The notes: generated by a model not told the origin, from the letters alone. DNA of 64,000 bases from DSXF01 sp964387495 (GCA_964387495.1 CAYLXB010000006.1:1-64000), one strand, 5' to 3'. Shown: positions 40,492 through 49,400, counted from the first letter of the stretch. A program made the numbers and translations.

Positions 40492-42330
40492 ATGTTCATA
40501 AAAAAATATTATCTCTCTGCGTGCTTTACTCTTCTTCTTGGACTACTGGCCGTGATTCTGGGGGCGTGCGGATTGGGCTCGACGCCTTCTACTCCATTGG
40601 CTGCCCTGACCATTGCGGCCCGTTTTACTGAGGAGAGTGCTGCGACAGCCAGTGCCTTACAGTCCATTTCGGGTAACAATATCCTGGTGCTTTCCCTGAA
40701 CGATAATAGTTATCTGCATTTGTTTGCCTATGACGTCAATTCGCGTCGCCTGCTGCGCCTGACAAATGGCCCCCAGGATGATATCAGTCCGGCACTCAGT
40801 CCCGACCGAAAGGCGCTGGCATTTGCATCCCGGCGCGATGACCGCTGGGACCTGTATCTGCTGGATATGGAGAAGGGGGAGCTTACCCAGGTAACCGATA
40901 CGGCCGTCTATGACGGGGCTCCCTCCTGGTCTCCGGATGGCTTGTGGTTGGCTTATGAAACCTATCTGGACGAAAATCTGGAAATAGCAGTTTTGTCTGT
41001 GGGGGATGTCACCCAACCGCCCATCCGCTTGACTGCTGACCCGGCAGCAGATCATTCTCCCGCCTGGGCGCCACAAGGACGGCAGGTTGCTTTTGTGTCC
41101 AACCGCAGCGGTGACAGTGAGATCTGGCTGGCTGATCTCGACCAGACTGGACAACGCTACACCAACGTAAGCAAACGACCTGAAAGCGCTGAGACGCATC
41201 CTGCCTGGTCAGGAGATGGCCGCTACCTGACTTGGGGTTCCACTGCCGGGAGCGCAGGCCTTGGAGGCGTGTACTTGTGGGATACATCCCGCCCTGATAT
41301 ACCTGCCCGGCGTGTGGCCGATGGCGATTGGGCGGCCTGGAATGCAGACGATAGTCAACTGGCTGTGCGTTTGCTTGGGCCAAATGAAGATTTTCTCAGC
41401 ATTTATGCTTTGAATGGTGATTTGGTTCTGCCGCCAGTCTCCCTGCCTGGAGCTTTGCATGGTATTGCCTGGCGTGCCCATCTGCCCAATCCCCTACCAT
41501 CATCCTTTACACAGGCCGCGTCTGCTTCGCCAACGGGTTTATGGACTGCGGCGGTGACGCCTGAACTTACAGGTCCGGCAGGACGGTCTGCAGTTGTCCC
41601 GATTGATGATGTAACTGTGCCAGCTGCGCGCCTGCATGACGATGTTGATGAGGCCTTTGTTGCTTTGCGTCGTCGTGCGGTCAGCGATGTTGGCTGGGAT
41701 GTGATGGCCAATCTGCAGAATGCCTTTGTCCCGTTAACCGATGCGCTTGACCCTGGCCTGGGCGACGACTGGCTGTATACCGGCCGGGCATTTGCGCTAA
41801 ACAGTCTGGCCGTGACGGCCGGCTGGGTGGTGGTCGTGCGCGAAGATTTTGGCCCACAAACATACTGGCGCCTGTATGTCCGGACACAGATGCAAGATGG
41901 TTCGCAGGGTATTCCTTTGCACGACCCGCCCTGGGACCTGAATGCCCGTTATGATCTCGATCCGCACTCCTATGAACAGGGAGGAAAGTATGGTAGTGTG
42001 CCGCCCGGATATTGGGTGGATTTTACTGATCTGGCGCGCGCTTATGGCTGGGAGCGGCAAGCGGCGCTTTCCAACTGGCGAACGTTTTTCCATGGCACAC
42101 GAGTGACTGAATTTACCATGACGGGCGGCCTGGACTGGTACTCTGCCATGCTACAACTTTACCCTCCCGAAGTGCTGGTTACACCGACCGAGATTGCTCC
42201 GCCGACGCGTACTCCCTCACCCACCGTCACGCCCACCCTGACACCTGCGCCCACACGCACGCCTTTACCCACGCGTACTCCCACCTTTGTGCCTCCCACG
42301 CCGTCGACAGTACCTACTCCCACCCCATGA
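40492..42330 (+). CDS. TolB-like beta-propeller lipoprotein
   Basis: A 612-residue lipoprotein (lipobox LGAC near residue 26). Residues about 60-330 hold PD40/WD40-like TolB repeats such as 'DISPALSPDRKALAFAS', 'GAPSWSPDGLWLAYE' and 'DHSPAWAPQGRQVAFVS'. A second region (350-570) is unassigned, and a Thr/Pro-rich tail ends the chain. Likely a surface or periplasm-equivalent binding protein. Its stop overlaps the next start as ATGA. Confidence 0.82.
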   Translation: MFIKKYYLSACFTLLLGLLAVILGACGLGSTPSTPLAALTIAARFTEESAATASALQSISGNNILVLSLNDNSYLHLFAYDVNSRRLLRLTNGPQDDISPALSPDRKALAFASRRDDRWDLYLLDMEKGELTQVTDTAVYDGAPSWSPDGLWLAYETYLDENLEIAVLSVGDVTQPPIRLTADPAADHSPAWAPQGRQVAFVSNRSGDSEIWLADLDQTGQRYTNVSKRPESAETHPAWSGDGRYLTWGSTAGSAGLGGVYLWDTSRPDIPARRVADGDWAAWNADDSQLAVRLLGPNEDFLSIYALNGDLVLPPVSLPGALHGIAWRAHLPNPLPSSFTQAASASPTGLWTAAVTPELTGPAGRSAVVPIDDVTVPAARLHDDVDEAFVALRRRAVSDVGWDVMANLQNAFVPLTDALDPGLGDDWLYTGRAFALNSLAVTAGWVVVVREDFGPQTYWRLYVRTQMQDGSQGIPLHDPPWDLNARYDLDPHSYEQGGKYGSVPPGYWVDFTDLARAYGWERQAALSNWRTFFHGTRVTEFTMTGGLDWYSAMLQLYPPEVLVTPTEIAPPTRTPSPTVTPTLTPAPTRTPLPTRTPTFVPPTPSTVPTPTP

Positions 42331-43406
42331 AACCCTCGACGCGTTTTATCAATCTACGCTCAACCGGTTTGTTCTTTATCTGTGTCCTGGTATTCTCCGT
42401 GAATGCCTGTGTACCTGTTGTTGACAACCCCTCGCCGATGGCTGGGGGTGTTTCAGCGGAAGGTCAGGCGCCGGGTTCCACTCTGGCTGCTGGAGTGGTC
42501 ACACCCGAGCCGTTGCACTTCCGGTTCCCCACCCCTGGCGCAGAGCCGGTTTCTGGCTGGCGCCCGCCTCTGTATCCGATTCCCTGGGCGCTGACGGTTC
42601 AAGACCACTTTTACTTTGCCCGTCCCATCGCGGCAGACGAAGTGAACTGGCCGCTAGCGGATTATCGCTATGGTGGCGTTTTCTTCCGCCCCGACCTGGC
42701 CCATACCGGCGTGGATATTGATGCTGAATATGGTGCACCGGTGCTGGCTGCGGGACCTGGCGTTGTCATCTGGGCTGGGTGGGGCTTTTATTCCGGCTGG
42801 TCGGAAAATAAAGATGATCCGTATGGGATTGCCGTAGCCATTCGTCATGATTTCGGCTACCAAGGAAAGCCTCTTTATACCATGTACGGCCATATGTCAC
42901 AAGTAGACGTGGCAGTTGGTCAGTATGTGCACACGGGCGACCAGTTGGGATTGGTAGGCAATACGGGAAATACCACCGGGCCACACCTGCATTTTGAGGT
43001 CCGCCTGGAATATAATAGTTACTTCCATACCCGAAATCCTGAGCTGTGGATCGTACCGCCGCAAGGGTGGGGCGTGCTGGCTGCCCGCCTGACGGATAGA
43101 AAAAACGAGACCCTGAACGGCGTCAGCGTTACAGTAAAATCCTATGAGACTGGGCGGCTTTTTTGGGTCAAGTCATATGGCAAGGGCAGTGTCAACAGCG
43201 ATCCGTACTACAATGAAAACCTTGTCCTGGGTGATCTTCCGGCAGGCTGGTACCTGGTTACGATTGAATACGAAAAAGAGATTTATGATGCTGACATAAA
43301 GATCCTACCTGGGCGGGTTTCCTACTTTACTTTCAAGGAAGGCGAAGGTTTTACTTCTACCACCCTGCCACCTACGGAATATGATTTACCTGCCCCAAGC
43401 CCTTGA
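42327..43406 (+). CDS. M23-family peptidase lipoprotein
   Basis: A 359-residue lipoprotein (lipobox VNAC near residue 28). The M23 domain shows 'HTGVDIDAEYGAPVLAAG', 'YGHMSQVDVAVGQYV' and 'TGPHLHFEVRL', giving the zinc ligands; the C-terminal part (about 245-345) looks like a beta-sandwich such as a carboxypeptidase-regulatory-like domain. It should cut or bind peptidoglycan outside the membrane. Coupled to the TolB-like gene by ATGA; the recA promoter begins inside its last codons. Confidence 0.9.
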   Translation: MKPSTRFINLRSTGLFFICVLVFSVNACVPVVDNPSPMAGGVSAEGQAPGSTLAAGVVTPEPLHFRFPTPGAEPVSGWRPPLYPIPWALTVQDHFYFARPIAADEVNWPLADYRYGGVFFRPDLAHTGVDIDAEYGAPVLAAGPGVVIWAGWGFYSGWSENKDDPYGIAVAIRHDFGYQGKPLYTMYGHMSQVDVAVGQYVHTGDQLGLVGNTGNTTGPHLHFEVRLEYNSYFHTRNPELWIVPPQGWGVLAARLTDRKNETLNGVSVTVKSYETGRLFWVKSYGKGSVNSDPYYNENLVLGDLPAGWYLVTIEYEKEIYDADIKILPGRVSYFTFKEGEGFTSTTLPPTEYDLPAPSP

Positions 43407-43430
43407 CGGGCAGAACATCTGTGCTATACT
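43403..43430 (+). promoter_or_regulatory. recA promoter with LexA-like site
   Basis: TTGACG (43403-43408), 16-base spacer, extended TATACT (43425-43430). Between them AGAACATCTGTGCT (43412-43425) matches an AGAACA-NN-TGTTCT palindrome with one change, similar to the Gram-positive type SOS box (GAAC-N4-GTTC). Position between the two boxes suits a repressor. Confidence 0.55.
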
Positions 43431-43489
43431 GTTTGGGAATCGTGCTGACTTAGCTAATTTCGACTTTGGATAATCACGGAGAAAGAATC

Positions 43490-44572
43490 ATGGCAAAAAA
43501 AACTCAAGAAGTCCCTTCTGCATCAATGGATGAAGCCAAGCGTGCTGTTTTGGATAAGGCTGTTGGTGATATCCTGAAGCGATATGGCGATGGCTCAATC
43601 ATGCGTCTGGGTGAAGCTCACAGTATGGTCACCGATGTCATCCCAACCGGTTCGCTCTCGCTGGATATTGCCTTAGGTGTGGGCGGTATTCCACGCGGCA
43701 GAATTACAGAGATCTATGGTCCGGAGTCATCCGGCAAGACTACCATTTGCCAGCACATTGTGTCGGAAGCCCAAAAATTGGGTGGTACTGCGGCCTATAT
43801 CGATATGGAACATGCTCTGGATCCATCCTATGCGGCCAAATGTGGCGTGGATATCGATAACCTGCTCGTCTCCCAGCCTGATACCGGCGACCAGGCGTTA
43901 GAAATCACTGAAACGCTGGTGCGTTCCGGAGCAGTCGAAGTGGTGGTGATCGACTCTGTTGCGGCGCTTGTCCCCCGCTCGGAGATCGAAGGCGACATGG
44001 GTGATCCGACCATGGGCGTCCAGGCTCGCCTGATGTCCCAGGCCCTGCGTAAACTCTCAGGCGCCATCAACCAGACCAAGACTGCTGTCATCTTCACCAA
44101 CCAGTTGCGGCAGAAGATTGGGGTCATGTTTGGTAATCCGGAGACCACCACCGGCGGGAATGCCCTCAAGTTTTATGCTTCTGTTCGCCTGGACGTGCGC
44201 CGCATCCAATCCATCAAGGTCGGTGAGGAAGTTATCGGTAACCGTACGCGGGTGCGGGTTGTAAAGAACAAGGTTTCTCCACCCTTCCGCACTGCGGAAT
44301 TTGATATCATGTTCAACGAAGGTATTTCCAAGGTTGGGGACCTGCTCGATCTGGCCACCAAACTTGAAATCATTCAGAAGCGCGGCGCCTTCTTCTCCTA
44401 TGGCGACATCCGCATTGGGCAGGGCCGCGAGAACTCCAAGGAATTCCTGCGCCAGAATGCCGACCTGACCTTTGAGATCGAGACCGTCATCCGACAGAAA
44501 GCCCTGGGAGGCGAACTTGTTTTGCCGCTCGATACCGATTCCGATGGCGGGGATGTGGATGAAGACGCTTAG
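43490..44572 (+). CDS. recA: Recombinase RecA
   Basis: A 360-residue RecA. Walker A 'GPESSGKTT', 'YIDMEHALDP', Walker B region 'VVVIDSVAALVPR', 'GDMGDPTMGVQARLMSQ' and 'ALKFYASVRLDVRR' are all present. It forms filaments on single-stranded DNA for recombination and triggers LexA self-cleavage. GGAGAAAG before ATG 43490 fixes the start. It has its own promoter behind the M23 gene. Confidence 0.97.
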   Translation: MAKKTQEVPSASMDEAKRAVLDKAVGDILKRYGDGSIMRLGEAHSMVTDVIPTGSLSLDIALGVGGIPRGRITEIYGPESSGKTTICQHIVSEAQKLGGTAAYIDMEHALDPSYAAKCGVDIDNLLVSQPDTGDQALEITETLVRSGAVEVVVIDSVAALVPRSEIEGDMGDPTMGVQARLMSQALRKLSGAINQTKTAVIFTNQLRQKIGVMFGNPETTTGGNALKFYASVRLDVRRIQSIKVGEEVIGNRTRVRVVKNKVSPPFRTAEFDIMFNEGISKVGDLLDLATKLEIIQKRGAFFSYGDIRIGQGRENSKEFLRQNADLTFEIETVIRQKALGGELVLPLDTDSDGGDVDEDA

Positions 44573-44586
44573 CCATTTTTCTGCAT

Positions 44587-45114
44587 ATGCTACGCTTTCT
44601 GCATAGTTTATGCCTGCTGTTGTTTTTACTTGCGATATGCCCGTTCTGGCTGGCCTCCTGTGCTCCGGGTCCCCCAACCGCTGAAATCTATCGCCCGCCG
44701 ACTTCCCCGGTCGTTACTGGGGAAACCCCAGCGGGCGATGTCGCAATTCAGAACCTGGCCGAATCCAACCCTGCGCTGCAGTGTATGGACGGTCTGCGTT
44801 TTCTGGGGGATTTGACTGTCCCTGATGGAACAATTGTTCAACCGGGTGAAGCGATCGATAAACAATGGCTTGTACAAAATGATGGCACCTGCAACTGGGA
44901 CGTACGCTATCGGTTGCGTTTGACTGGCGGTCCCAATCTGGGTGCTGAAGCCGAACAAGCTCTCTACCCGGCTCGCGGCGGTGCACAGGTTGCATTGCGT
45001 ATCCTCTTTACTGCTCCGCTGGAGCCGGGTACTTATCAAAGCGCCTGGCAGGCTTACGACCCGCGGGGCCAGCCGTTTGGTGATGCGGTTTTTATAAGCA
45101 TTGTTGTGAAGTAA
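44587..45114 (+). CDS. Lipoprotein with NBR1-like Ig domain
   Basis: A 175-residue lipoprotein (lipobox LASC near residue 25, then a Pro-rich linker). Residues about 65-175 match the NBR1-like Ig domain seen in bacterial surface proteins: 'FLGDLTVPDGTIVQPGE', 'KQWLVQNDGTCNWD' and 'GTYQSAWQAYDPRG'. Probable binding or structural role on the cell surface. It follows recA by 14 bases and may be read from the same transcript. Confidence 0.85.
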   Translation: MLRFLHSLCLLLFLLAICPFWLASCAPGPPTAEIYRPPTSPVVTGETPAGDVAIQNLAESNPALQCMDGLRFLGDLTVPDGTIVQPGEAIDKQWLVQNDGTCNWDVRYRLRLTGGPNLGAEAEQALYPARGGAQVALRILFTAPLEPGTYQSAWQAYDPRGQPFGDAVFISIVVK

Positions 45115-45204
45115 AGTTTTTATCCAGAGCGAACTGGATAAGAATATCCGACTTTGCCACCCATAACAAAGCCTGGATGAAGGACACGGGAGGCAGATAA
45201 AAAG

Positions 45205-45492
45205 ATGTCAGAGACGAAGTATGGGTATAAGGTGACGGCCATTGTTACCAGTGTCAAAGGGAAATGCACCGCTGGATTGCAGCAAGGGGCTGGATTTGAA
45301 CTCAGTTGCCAGAATCCTGCCGGGCTGTGTGGCTTCTTCTATAATTCCATTTCCCCCGACCTGCAAACTTTCCAGTTTGGGGGCTGTCTGCCTTGGTGGA
45401 AGGGGAATGTAATCGAGGTCCAATGTCCTGACCCTGAAAATCGGGTTACACTGAGGTTGGAAAGGTCAGATTGGATGCAGGATTCCGATTAG
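45205..45492 (+). CDS. TIGR04076 family protein
   Basis: A 95-residue Cys-rich protein. 'VKGKCTAGLQQGAGFEL', 'AGLCGFFYNSI', 'GGCLPWW' and 'VQCPDPENRVTL' follow the TIGR04076 pattern. Function unknown; the conserved Cys suggest a metal or redox site. GGGAGG lies a little far (about 12 bases) before the ATG. The adjacent genes are a phosphatase and an NBR1-like lipoprotein. Confidence 0.8.
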   Translation: MSETKYGYKVTAIVTSVKGKCTAGLQQGAGFELSCQNPAGLCGFFYNSISPDLQTFQFGGCLPWWKGNVIEVQCPDPENRVTLRLERSDWMQDSD

Positions 45493-45514
45493 GTGCCCAG
45501 AAGGGAGATTGATT

Positions 45515-46534
45515 ATGACCATGGATTTGGGGCAGCGGATTTCGACGAGCCTGAATGCGAAGCGTCATTTTATGCAGAGGTGGAGGAATAATATATCCCC
45601 CGCCGATAAGCAAATACGCCTTTGTGAAGCCCACGAAGCAGAACTACAGGCACACCTTGACATCATTGATGGCACCCTGGAACGAATTGACCAGGGAAGG
45701 CTGGGTATCTGTGAAGTCTGCCAGGGTGGCATTGAAACAGAAGTGCTGGAGGTGGATTACACAACCAGGGTGTGTTTGGGTGACCTGACCGATGAGGCAA
45801 GGCACAAACTCGAAACTGAATTGTCATTCTCGCAGGCGGTCCAACAGGCATTTCTGCCCCAACACCTGCCGGATATGCCGGGGCTGCAGTTATCTGTATA
45901 CAGCCGCCCTGCCCAGATTTTAAGTGGGGATTATTATGATTTCTTCCAGTTCCAGGATGGTTCCCTGGGAGTGGCCATTGCCGATGTGGCCGGTCATGGG
46001 GTTGCAGCTGGTCTGTTGATGAGCAGCCTCCAGACTTCCATGCGCACCCTAGCCCAGGAATGTGACTCCCCGGCTGACACCTTGCAACGCGTCAATGATT
46101 TTTTCATCCATAATATCAACCTCACCACTTTTGTAACCATCTTCCTCGGCCGCTTCGACCCGCGCTCCGGACGGTTTAATTATGCAAATGCCGGACATAA
46201 CCCTCCTCTGCTCGTTCATATAGGGCGGGAGAATGTCTGGTTGAAGCCTACAGGAGCCGCCATTGGCCTGCTGGAAGACTTCCAAATCACCGTGCATACC
46301 ATCCCGTTATTGGCCGGCGATACTCTCTTGTTCTATACAGACGGTATTACTGAGGCTGTCAATGCCTCCACCGAACAGTTTGGCAGCACACGATTGGCGC
46401 AACTGGTCAACAAGTATGCTACATTGTCAGCCGATGATCTTGTAAAGGCTGTCATCCAAGCAGTAAATGAATTTACCGCCAATTCGTCCCCAGCAGATGA
46501 TACAACGGTGCTCGCTTTTAAAGTGGCTGGATGA
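45515..46534 (+). CDS. SpoIIE/RsbU-type PP2C phosphatase with TraR/DksA-like N-terminus
   Basis: A 339-residue protein. Residues about 30-95 resemble a DksA/TraR zinc finger: a helical pair, then 'IDQGRLGICEVCQGGI' with Cys66 and Cys69 and a lone Cys87 where the family has two. Residues 105-338 are a PP2C phosphatase of the SpoIIE/RsbU kind ('SGDYYDFF', 'AIADVAGHGVAAGLLMS', 'NAGHNPPLLV', 'TDGITEA', 'SPADDTTVL'). These enzymes dephosphorylate STAS-domain antagonists in sigma-factor partner switching. AAGGGAG sets ATG 45515. A STAS protein (TIR-STAS) lies 14 kb away; a direct link is speculative. Confidence 0.85.
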   Translation: MTMDLGQRISTSLNAKRHFMQRWRNNISPADKQIRLCEAHEAELQAHLDIIDGTLERIDQGRLGICEVCQGGIETEVLEVDYTTRVCLGDLTDEARHKLETELSFSQAVQQAFLPQHLPDMPGLQLSVYSRPAQILSGDYYDFFQFQDGSLGVAIADVAGHGVAAGLLMSSLQTSMRTLAQECDSPADTLQRVNDFFIHNINLTTFVTIFLGRFDPRSGRFNYANAGHNPPLLVHIGRENVWLKPTGAAIGLLEDFQITVHTIPLLAGDTLLFYTDGITEAVNASTEQFGSTRLAQLVNKYATLSADDLVKAVIQAVNEFTANSSPADDTTVLAFKVAG

Positions 46535-46551
46535 TCTTTATAGGAGACAAG

Positions 46552-46950
46552 ATGGGTGAAATTCAAGCTCTCTCTTCGACAATTATTGCCCTGGAACGCA
46601 ATGCTCTGGAACGTTGGGGTCAAGGCGACCCGGCCGGGTTCCTTGAAATCTGTGCTCCAGATGTTGTTTACTTCGACCCATATCTTGAAAGGCGCATTGA
46701 CGGTCTAGAGGCGCTGACTGCCTACTATAAGACTTTCTGGGGGCAGGTACGTTTTGATCGTTTTGAATTGCTCAATCCCCATGTCCAAGCCAACGGGTCT
46801 TTGGCTGTGCTAACTTTTAACTATGTCTCGTATTCCGGGGATAAGCAGAGTCGTTGGAATTGCACAGAGGCATACCGCTTGGAAGTCGATCATTGGGTAA
46901 TCATTCAAACACACTGGTCCTATACACGGCACCCTGGGATTGTTTCATGA
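46552..46950 (+). CDS. SnoaL/DUF4440-like protein
   Basis: A 132-residue NTF2-fold protein: 'WGQGDPAGFLEICAPDVVYFD', given here in part, with 'IDGLEALTAYYKTFWGQV' and 'WVIIQTHWSYTR' typical for the SnoaL-like/DUF4440 group. Function is usually unknown for such stand-alone copies. AGGAG sits before ATG 46552; the frame overlaps the phosphatase stop, so the genes are likely co-transcribed. Confidence 0.78.
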   Translation: MGEIQALSSTIIALERNALERWGQGDPAGFLEICAPDVVYFDPYLERRIDGLEALTAYYKTFWGQVRFDRFELLNPHVQANGSLAVLTFNYVSYSGDKQSRWNCTEAYRLEVDHWVIIQTHWSYTRHPGIVS

Positions 46951-47049
46951 ATATCGTTGATTTGCCCCAGGCCCTGAGAACTGCTTAGCCATTGCAAGTT
47001 TTATCTTTCAAAAACCAGAATCAGGCACGATCTGGTTCCAGCATACAAA

Positions 47050-47080
47050 AGCGGTCTCCATCGTGAGACCGCTATATGTT
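47050..47080. terminator. Bidirectional terminator
   Basis: AGCGGTCTC / GAGACCGCT perfect stem with six-base loop; TTTTG follows on the minus strand and TATATGTTTT on the plus strand. Separates the SnoaL gene from the convergent repeat-protein gene. The stretch 46951-47049 has no gene. Confidence 0.8.
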
Positions 47081-47821
47081 TTATGGCAGTTTATCTACTT
47101 CGCCTTGTAATGCAGTTTTGATACTTTCGAAATCCAAGCCCTGTGTTGTGCAGTATTCTTTGATGGTTGTTTCGGCTGGGGGTATGGAAGTCTCCAGGAT
47201 GGCTTCGATGGTTTCGGGTGCCAGGCCCCAATCGAGCAGTTCTTGGAAGGTCGTTTTGCCCTTTACGATATGTTCGGATTCGGTTTCTGGCACCCTGGTA
47301 GCAGTTGCTGGAATTTCCGACTGGCTTTCGGATGGATGGCCAGTCGGGTCAGCTGTATGCATCTCCAGATAAGTTGTTTGTTCTGGAGTCAGCGGCGCGC
47401 CGTCCTGTTTGAGGATCTCCACGCCGGCGCGCAGCAGGTATACATCGGCACTTAAATCATAGGGCAGACCCTTGTAGAGGGCCACAAACAAGCGCACGGA
47501 CGAGGTGCCAATCTCAGTTTCATATTCACCATAGATCTCCTCCAGGCTTTTAACCTGGAAGGTTGCCGGGTCGGCCTCTTGTATGCCAAAGGCTTGGGCC
47601 AGGATTTCTGGATTCACGCCAAAAGCCTTGTCGATATCGCCAAAAGTGTATGAACCGCGAATATCAGCTGGGTTGGCCAACCCGACGAATTCACCCTCTG
47701 TGAAAGTGGCCGGGGACTTACCGGACGTTGTCTGCCACCATCCCATAGCTGTGGTGACGCCAATGCCACCGAACAGAACGATCAGGATAATCAATGCCAG
47801 GGGTTTGGATGTCAGCTTCAT
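47081..47821 (-). CDS. Membrane-anchored protein with two copies of a helical module
   Basis: A 246-residue protein with one N-terminal membrane helix (about 8-25). Two similar segments follow: residues 54-125 ('IRGSYTFGDIDKAFGVNPE' start) and 185-243 ('VKGKTTFQELLDWGLAPE' start), each with the pattern G-x-x-TF ... G-(V/L)-x-PE. This module is familiar from Fe-S NapH-like proteins of other bacteria, but no name or function is known to me. It is coupled by ATGA to the Fe-S membrane protein gene, suggesting that the two proteins work together. Confidence 0.7.
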   Translation of the reverse strand: MKLTSKPLALIILIVLFGGIGVTTAMGWWQTTSGKSPATFTEGEFVGLANPADIRGSYTFGDIDKAFGVNPEILAQAFGIQEADPATFQVKSLEEIYGEYETEIGTSSVRLFVALYKGLPYDLSADVYLLRAGVEILKQDGAPLTPEQTTYLEMHTADPTGHPSESQSEIPATATRVPETESEHIVKGKTTFQELLDWGLAPETIEAILETSIPPAETTIKEYCTTQGLDFESIKTALQGEVDKLP

Positions 47822-48651
47822 TTTACATTTCCTGTTGAAAAGATGACTGTATCCCGTACCGGGCAAACAGCCTCGGATGTGCACTCCAAGCAGGAAATGC
47901 ATTGGTGGTCGCGAACGATCTCTTTGGTGCTGACATCTATGTTCATCGGACATAACTTGTGGCAGGCTCCATCCAGTGTGCAGGTGGCTGCTACTCGGCG
48001 GATCTGGAAGACTCGGAATAGATTCGTAAGCCCCAATACCGCGCCGTACGGGCAGGCGTATTTGCACCATGGGCGTTCTACAAAAAGCGACAGGCTGAGT
48101 GTCATCCCCAAGATGACCAACGCCGTCCAGGCAACCTCTCCGCTCCAAAACTGGAACAGAGCAAAATAGGGATCATAATCAGCAAAGATGAGTGTGCCGC
48201 TTACCGCAGTGACATAGAGAACCCAAACAAGGACCAGGTAACGCCCGTATCGCATCACGCGGTCCACGGAAGCAGGAACAAAATGGTTATATCGGCGTTT
48301 GAAGATTTTGCGGCCTCGTTTCCCTATCCATTCCTGTATCGTTCCAAGCGGGCAAACCCATCCACAGAAGACCGGTCCAAACAAAAAGGCCAGTGCAAAC
48401 CCAATCAGCATCAGGATGAACGATGAATCATGAATCTTCTGGACGAACGTGCCACTTGTTACGTACTGGTAGATGGTCACCACGCCGCCAAAGGGGCACA
48501 GTGCATGCAGGGAGGCGCTGGATAGGAAAGCCACTCCACGACCATCTTCTACCAGGCTGTGGTTGATAGCAATCAGGGCGATCAGAACAAAGAAAAAGCC
48601 CTGAATCACGGGCCGCACCCAGATGCCTTTGCGTTTTCGAAACCATTTCAT
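47818..48651 (-). CDS. NapH/CcoG-like polyferredoxin membrane protein
   Basis: A 277-residue membrane protein with five or so helices and many Cys. 'FCGWVCPLGTIQEW' and 'WCKYACPYGA' are the paired NapH/NosR-type motifs; the C-terminal part holds two 4Fe-4S motifs, CTLDGACHKLCP and CISCLECTSEAVCP. It should pass electrons across or along the membrane to an unknown acceptor. It stands behind rex with its own likely promoter (TATAAT on the minus strand at 48692-48687) and a dyad that could be an operator. Confidence 0.85.
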   Translation of the reverse strand: MKWFRKRKGIWVRPVIQGFFFVLIALIAINHSLVEDGRGVAFLSSASLHALCPFGGVVTIYQYVTSGTFVQKIHDSSFILMLIGFALAFLFGPVFCGWVCPLGTIQEWIGKRGRKIFKRRYNHFVPASVDRVMRYGRYLVLVWVLYVTAVSGTLIFADYDPYFALFQFWSGEVAWTALVILGMTLSLSLFVERPWCKYACPYGAVLGLTNLFRVFQIRRVAATCTLDGACHKLCPMNIDVSTKEIVRDHQCISCLECTSEAVCPVRDTVIFSTGNVK

Positions 48652-48662
48652 GCATTATCTCC

Positions 48663-48689
48663 AATGTCAGTTTACAAACTGGAGACATT
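48663..48689. promoter_or_regulatory. Extended dyad downstream of the Fe-S gene -10 box
   Basis: The core CAGTTT-AC-AAACTG (48668-48681) is a perfect palindrome, flanked by AATGT and ACATT. It lies between the TATAAT at 48687-48692 (minus strand) and the start codon, so it could be an operator or an mRNA hairpin. Confidence 0.4.
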
Positions 48690-48741
48690 ATAGCGGCCGC
48701 TTTTGGCCTTTTGATAAAATCCGTGTAAAGGTCGTGTAAAG

Positions 48742-48767
48742 AAAAAGCGGCGCCGGTGAGCGCCGCT
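48742..48767 (-). terminator. Terminator of rex
   Basis: AGCGGCG / CGCCGCT stem with eight-base loop followed on the minus strand by TTTTTC. Confidence 0.85.
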
Positions 48768-48782
48768 GCGATTTTTGCAATG

Positions 48783-49400
48783 CTATAAATAGAAGGTCAT
48801 TCTTTGCAAATGGATGACTGGATCAATGTGCTGGACGCGTACATCTGCCGGAACATTGATGCTGGTGGGAGCATAGTTCAGGATAGCCTTTACTCCCGCC
48901 TTCACCAATTGTTCAGCCACTTCCTGAGCGGCGGCTGCGGGCACGGTGAGAATGGCTACTTTTATCCCGGCTGCGCCAATCCTGTTTACAAGGTTAGCAC
49001 TGTCTTCAATGATAAATGCATCCACTGCCTGACTAATTTTCTGCGGGTCATTGTCGAAGACCATGACCACGCGAAAACCGCGGTTGGCAAAGCCCTGATA
49101 ACGCGCCAAGGCATGGCCCATATCGCCCATCCCAACAATGGCTACGTCCCAGTTGATGTTCACTTTCAGAATCTCGCGCAGTTTTTCGATCAAGAAGGAG
49201 ATGGTATAGCCGGTGCCCTGCTTGCCAAACTCACCAAACTGGGAAATATCCTTTCGGATTTGGGCAGCCGAAATGCCAACGCGTTCACCGAGTTCTTGTG
49301 AGGAGGTCGTTTGTACACCTTTGTTTTCCATGCGTTGCAAGGCGCGCAGGTAAAGGGGAAGGCGGCCAACAATGATGTCGGGAATTTTGCGCAGGTTCAT
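48783..49400 (-). CDS. rex: Redox-sensing transcriptional repressor Rex
   Basis: A 205-residue repressor that senses the NADH/NAD ratio. N-terminal winged helix with 'VGISAAQIRKDISQFGEFG', then a Rossmann domain with 'VAIVGMGDMGHALARY' and 'FDNDPQKISQAVD'. AAGGG before ATG 49400 sets the start. A near-perfect Rex operator overlaps its own -35 box, so it is autoregulated. The Fe-S membrane genes follow after a terminator. Confidence 0.95.
   Translation of the reverse strand: MNLRKIPDIIVGRLPLYLRALQRMENKGVQTTSSQELGERVGISAAQIRKDISQFGEFGKQGTGYTISFLIEKLREILKVNINWDVAIVGMGDMGHALARYQGFANRGFRVVMVFDNDPQKISQAVDAFIIEDSANLVNRIGAAGIKVAILTVPAAAAQEVAEQLVKAGVKAILNYAPTSINVPADVRVQHIDPVIHLQRMTFYL

Noticed and set aside
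45121..45140. Hairpin TATCCAG / CTGGATA considered as terminator
   Set aside because: Stem is only seven bases and no T run follows on either strand.
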